From Flavobacteriales bacterium ALC-1 (GTDB lineage: Bacteria; Bacteroidota; Bacteroidia; Flavobacteriales; Flavobacteriaceae), in the NCBI GenBank assembly GCA_000171875.1, contig ABHI01000003.1, positions 434,001 to 498,000 on the forward strand: DNA of 64,000 bases. Direction: 5' to 3'. This document shows, piece by piece, positions 61,402 to 64,000 of this stretch. Position 1 is the stretch's first letter. Each line of letters starts with the position of its first letter. Made by a program: the position numbers and the translations under genes. Below the pieces are notes generated by a model. The model was given only the letters and a program-made list of their open reading frames with translations, made no database searches and was not told the origin of the DNA.

Positions 61402-61406
61402 AAGTA
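61399..61406 (-). promoter_or_regulatory. Candidate -7 box overlapping the annotated lptD start (TACTTTTG)
   Basis: Exact TAnnTTTG match on the minus strand. If functional, the transcript would start after the ATG at 61401 and the TTG at 61350 would be the real start codon. Confidence 0.4.
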
Positions 61407-61510
61407 CAGATATTTTTTATGATTAATTTATTAAAAAAATAAAGTTTAAAAAATACTGTTTCACTTATAGGACGTGAAATAATCCAAGCTTATAAACCGT
61501 TAGATTAAAT

Positions 61511-62626
61511 ATGCAAACGAAGCCAAAATATATAATAGTATTTGTAGTTCTTACATTTATCACTTCTTTAACATCTGGTACATCTCTGCATGCGCAAGAT
61601 GATAAGTTTGTTGTGGTTTTAGATGCTGGTCATGGAGGAAAAGATCCTGGAAGACCTACTAAAAATGGCTATAAAGAAAAGAATATAGCACTTAAAGTTG
61701 TTTTAGAATTAGGAAAACAACTAGAAAAGAACCCTGAATTTAAAGTAATATACACACGAAAAACAGATGTGTTTTTAGAATTGTATGAGCGTTCTGCTAT
61801 TGCTAATAAAGCTGATGCTGATTTATTTATTTCTGTGCATTGCAATGCACATCATACACAAGCACATGGGACGGAAACCTACGTTTTAGGTGCAAAAAAT
61901 TCAGAGCGAAATATGGCAGTTGCCAAAGCGGAAAATGAAGTTATTTTCTTAGAGGATAATTACAAAGAGAATTATGAAGGATTTGACCCAAGCTCACCAG
62001 AATCTAGTATAGCTATTGGTATTGAGCAAGAAGTATATGTTGAGCAAAGTATTATTTTGGCACGTAAAGTTGAAGATAATTTTAAAGGAAAGTTAAAACG
62101 CCGAAGTAGAGGAATTAAGCAATTAAGTTTATGGGTATTGCATAATACATACATGCCAAGTGTGTTGATTGAAACAGGATTTATAACCAACAAAAAAGAA
62201 GGAGCTTATCTTAATTCGAAAAATGGACAAACAAAAATAGCTACTGCAATCAAAGACGCTGTTGTTAACTATAAAAAAGAATTAGACCAAAACGTAGGGA
62301 CACATATTATGGGCTTGGATACTGAAAATGTACCAATGGAAGAGGTAGAGCCTAGAATCTATAAAGATGTGACGTTTAAAGTACAGATAGCTGTAAGTTC
62401 TAGGGAATTAGAAGCTAAATCGTATAATTTTAAAGGGCTTGCAGATATAACTAGAGAACAATCTGGAGAAAAATTCAAATACTACAGCGGAAATACTTCA
62501 GATTATAATAAGATTATGCAAATTCATGACGATGCCAAAGAAGCGTATTCAGGTGCATTTATTGTTGCATTCAAAGGAAGTAAAAGAATTAGTATGTCTG
62601 AAGCCTTAAAATCTACTGAAGATTAG
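61511..62626 (+). CDS. N-acetylmuramoyl-L-alanine amidase (AmiC type)
   Basis: The 371-residue protein has a signal peptide (1-29, ending SLHAQ). The Amidase-3 domain begins at VVVLDAGHGGKDPG with the zinc His at position 41, followed by KEKNIALKVVLELG, SVHCNAHHTQAHGTETYVLG and VLIETGFITNKKEGAYLNS (catalytic Glu). The C-terminal region (about 290-371) is a short SPOR-like segment. It cuts the amide bond between MurNAc and the stem peptide. It is divergent from lptD and is followed by the MCE gene after 54 bp. Confidence 0.93.
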   Translation: MQTKPKYIIVFVVLTFITSLTSGTSLHAQDDKFVVVLDAGHGGKDPGRPTKNGYKEKNIALKVVLELGKQLEKNPEFKVIYTRKTDVFLELYERSAIANKADADLFISVHCNAHHTQAHGTETYVLGAKNSERNMAVAKAENEVIFLEDNYKENYEGFDPSSPESSIAIGIEQEVYVEQSIILARKVEDNFKGKLKRRSRGIKQLSLWVLHNTYMPSVLIETGFITNKKEGAYLNSKNGQTKIATAIKDAVVNYKKELDQNVGTHIMGLDTENVPMEEVEPRIYKDVTFKVQIAVSSRELEAKSYNFKGLADITREQSGEKFKYYSGNTSDYNKIMQIHDDAKEAYSGAFIVAFKGSKRISMSEALKSTED

Positions 62627-62680
62627 GATTGTTATTCTTATATTTATTCCTAATTTTGTTTATAACCAAAGTAGAGCCCA

Positions 62681-63622
62681 TTGAAAATTTCAAGAGAAGT
62701 TAAAACAGCAATATTAGTCTTATCTGGTATAGCACTCTTTATATATCTTTTTTCTTATTTAAAAGGTGACAACATATTTTCTAATACAGAAACGTATTAT
62801 ACAGAATTCGAATACAATGCTTTAAGTCCGTCGTCTGCAATTACTGTAAAAGGTAATAGAATTGGCAAAATTGAAGACATTAAATATGATTTTGAAACAG
62901 GTAAAACTAAAGTTTCGTTTTCTGTAAATCCAAAACTAAAATTTTCTAAAAACAGTATAATTAGATTATACGAAACAGGTATTATGGGAGGTAATGCTTT
63001 GGCTATTGTGGATGCAAATGATGGTGAACTAGCTAACCCAGGAGATTTTATTGCTTCAGAAGTTAAACCAGGAATAGTGAATGCATTAGAAAGTGATTTT
63101 TCTAAAGTAAGTACAAATTTAGATGTCACTATTCGTTCAGCAGATACACTTGTTAATAGTCTTAATGCTTTAGTTGTTGATGACTCTGATACAGGTTTAA
63201 AAAGCACAATTGCAGAATTAAACGCTACATTAAAGTCTTTTAAAAATTTGTCATTTTCTATACAAGGTGTTATTAAAGAAAATGATGAGAAAATAGCATC
63301 TGTTCTAGACAATTTTGATAAAACAAGTAAAGATTTAAGTGAACTTACCACAGAATTAAAAGGTGCAGGACTATCTAAAACTGTTGAAGGCCTAAACAAA
63401 ACTTTAGTTAATATGCAAAGCATATTAGCTAGTATAGATAATGGTGAAGGTACTATTGGAAAGCTTTTAAAAGATGATGCTTTATACAAAAATCTAGAAA
63501 AGGCATCTAAAGAAATGGAATTATTGCTATTAGATATTAAGCTTCATCCTGCACGATACAGGCGTATATTGTCTAAAAAAGAAATTCCTTATACACCACC
63601 AACAGAAGACCAAAAGAACTAG
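62681..63622 (+). CDS. MlaD-family (MCE) lipid-transport protein
   Basis: The 313-residue protein starts at TTG (62681) with MKISREVKTAILVLSGIALFIYLF, a membrane segment of the signal-anchor type. The MCE domain (about 30-110) has the motif TEFEYNALSPSSAITVKGNRIGKIEDIKYD and GGNALAIVD. A long helical C-terminal part (about 125-290) has ESDFSKVSTNLDVTIRSADTLVN and TSKDLSELTTELKGAG. MlaD proteins form rings that move phospholipids between the membranes. No MlaE or MlaF gene is visible in this part. Confidence 0.9.
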   Translation: MKISREVKTAILVLSGIALFIYLFSYLKGDNIFSNTETYYTEFEYNALSPSSAITVKGNRIGKIEDIKYDFETGKTKVSFSVNPKLKFSKNSIIRLYETGIMGGNALAIVDANDGELANPGDFIASEVKPGIVNALESDFSKVSTNLDVTIRSADTLVNSLNALVVDDSDTGLKSTIAELNATLKSFKNLSFSIQGVIKENDEKIASVLDNFDKTSKDLSELTTELKGAGLSKTVEGLNKTLVNMQSILASIDNGEGTIGKLLKDDALYKNLEKASKEMELLLLDIKLHPARYRRILSKKEIPYTPPTEDQKN

Positions 63623-63634
63623 ATTATTTCAACT

Positions 63635-64000
63635 ATGGAATATTTACCAAATATACTTTTTGCCATTATTCTTGTATTAGGCATTGGCTATTTTGCCAGA
63701 AATATTAAAAAACTAATCCGAAACATAAAACTAGGTCAAGAAGTTGATGCTAGCGATAACAAATCATTGCGCTGGAAAAATGTGATAAACATTGCATTAG
63801 GTCAAAGTAAAATGGTAAAACGCCCAGTTTCTGGTTTTTTGCACGTTATTGTTTATGTTGGATTTATCATCATTAATATTGAAGTTTTAGAAATCATTAT
63901 AGATGGTCTTTTTGGAACACACAGAATAGGTCTAAAATTATTACCAGAGTCAGTTTATGGTTTTTTAATTGGAGCATTCGAAATTCTTGCGGTATTAGTT
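63635..64000 (+). CDS. Membrane-bound Fe-S protein, 5' part (3' end cut by window)
   Basis: The open frame from ATG 63635 runs to the window end (122 codons, no stop). The visible part has three or four membrane segments: NILFAIILVLGIGYF, GFLHVIVYVGFIIINIEVLEIIIDG, and VYGFLIGAFEILAVLV. It resembles the N-terminal membrane part (nitrate-reductase-gamma-like) of the large (Fe-S)-binding reductases that follow the amidase and MCE genes in flavobacteria. The Fe-S domain would lie beyond the window, so the family call rests on context and the membrane layout. Confidence 0.7.
   Translation, partial: MEYLPNILFAIILVLGIGYFARNIKKLIRNIKLGQEVDASDNKSLRWKNVINIALGQSKMVKRPVSGFLHVIVYVGFIIINIEVLEIIIDGLFGTHRIGLKLLPESVYGFLIGAFEILAVLV

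Overview
The window looks like a stretch of chromosome from a marine-type member of the Flavobacteriaceae (Bacteroidota). This is inferred from the AT-rich sequence, promoter boxes of the Bacteroidota form TAnnTTTG, a type IX secretion sorting domain, TonB-dependent receptors with a carboxypeptidase-like N-terminal domain, and a run of families typical of the group (DUF5916, DUF3667, DUF6146, BatA, a YafY/DinB pair). I see no rRNA, tRNA, CRISPR array, transposase or phage gene. Most genes are ordinary core genes. The species cannot be named from what is visible.

Layout. 1-6.1 kb: a MarR-GNAT regulator cut by the window edge, two late histidine-degradation genes (hutG-like, hutI), a transglutaminase-like gene coupled to hutI, and fumC. 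6.2-7.9 kb: an orphan accessory gene with a HEXXH motif. 8-18.2 kb: a LolD-type ATPase, a DUF5916 outer-membrane protein, a probable metal-uptake locus (His-rich small protein, TonB receptor, lipoprotein), DUF6146 and DUF937 genes, and serA. 18.2-21 kb: a serine-biosynthesis and redox block, with acyl-CoA reductase, serC and serA on the minus strand and a dicluster ferredoxin divergent from them. 21.1-23.4 kb: a YafY/WYL regulator divergent from a DinB gene, with two matching palindromic operators between them. 23.4-27.2 kb: an accessory block of unrelated small genes separated by repeat-like, non-coding spacers. 27.2-36.5 kb: ychF, a DUF481 protein, two paralogous secreted basic proteins flanking a serine hydrolase, DUF3667, and a T9SS cargo protein. 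36.6-45.8 kb: uvrA with a nonsense-interrupted partner gene, an ECF sigma factor with a tiny downstream gene, a cluster-less endonuclease III, bcp, and an MBL hydrolase. 45.8-64 kb: an esterase, DUF4870, dihydroorotase-like and BatA chain of touching genes, a glycosyltransferase, M61 and S10 peptidases, a TIGR02757 gene that seems to start at CTG, FemAB-like and acyl-CoA-dehydrogenase-like enzymes, RidA, LptD, and the start of an amidase, MCE and Fe-S protein run.

How the genes work together. Several sets hang together functionally: hutG/hutI (histidine to glutamate); serC/serA with ferredoxin; LolD, LptD and the MCE protein (envelope lipid and lipoprotein traffic); uvrA and nth (DNA repair). 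The most interesting signals are the twin TGACA-N6-TGTCA operators, the broken gene after uvrA, the CTG-start gene, the catalytically stripped dihydroorotase homologue, the HEXXH orphan with a 60-bp element repeated 17 kb away, and the cassette-like accessory block at 23.4-26.2 kb. No clear new multi-gene system is proven; the last two are the best candidates. Gene families were recognised by eye from motifs, without any database search.
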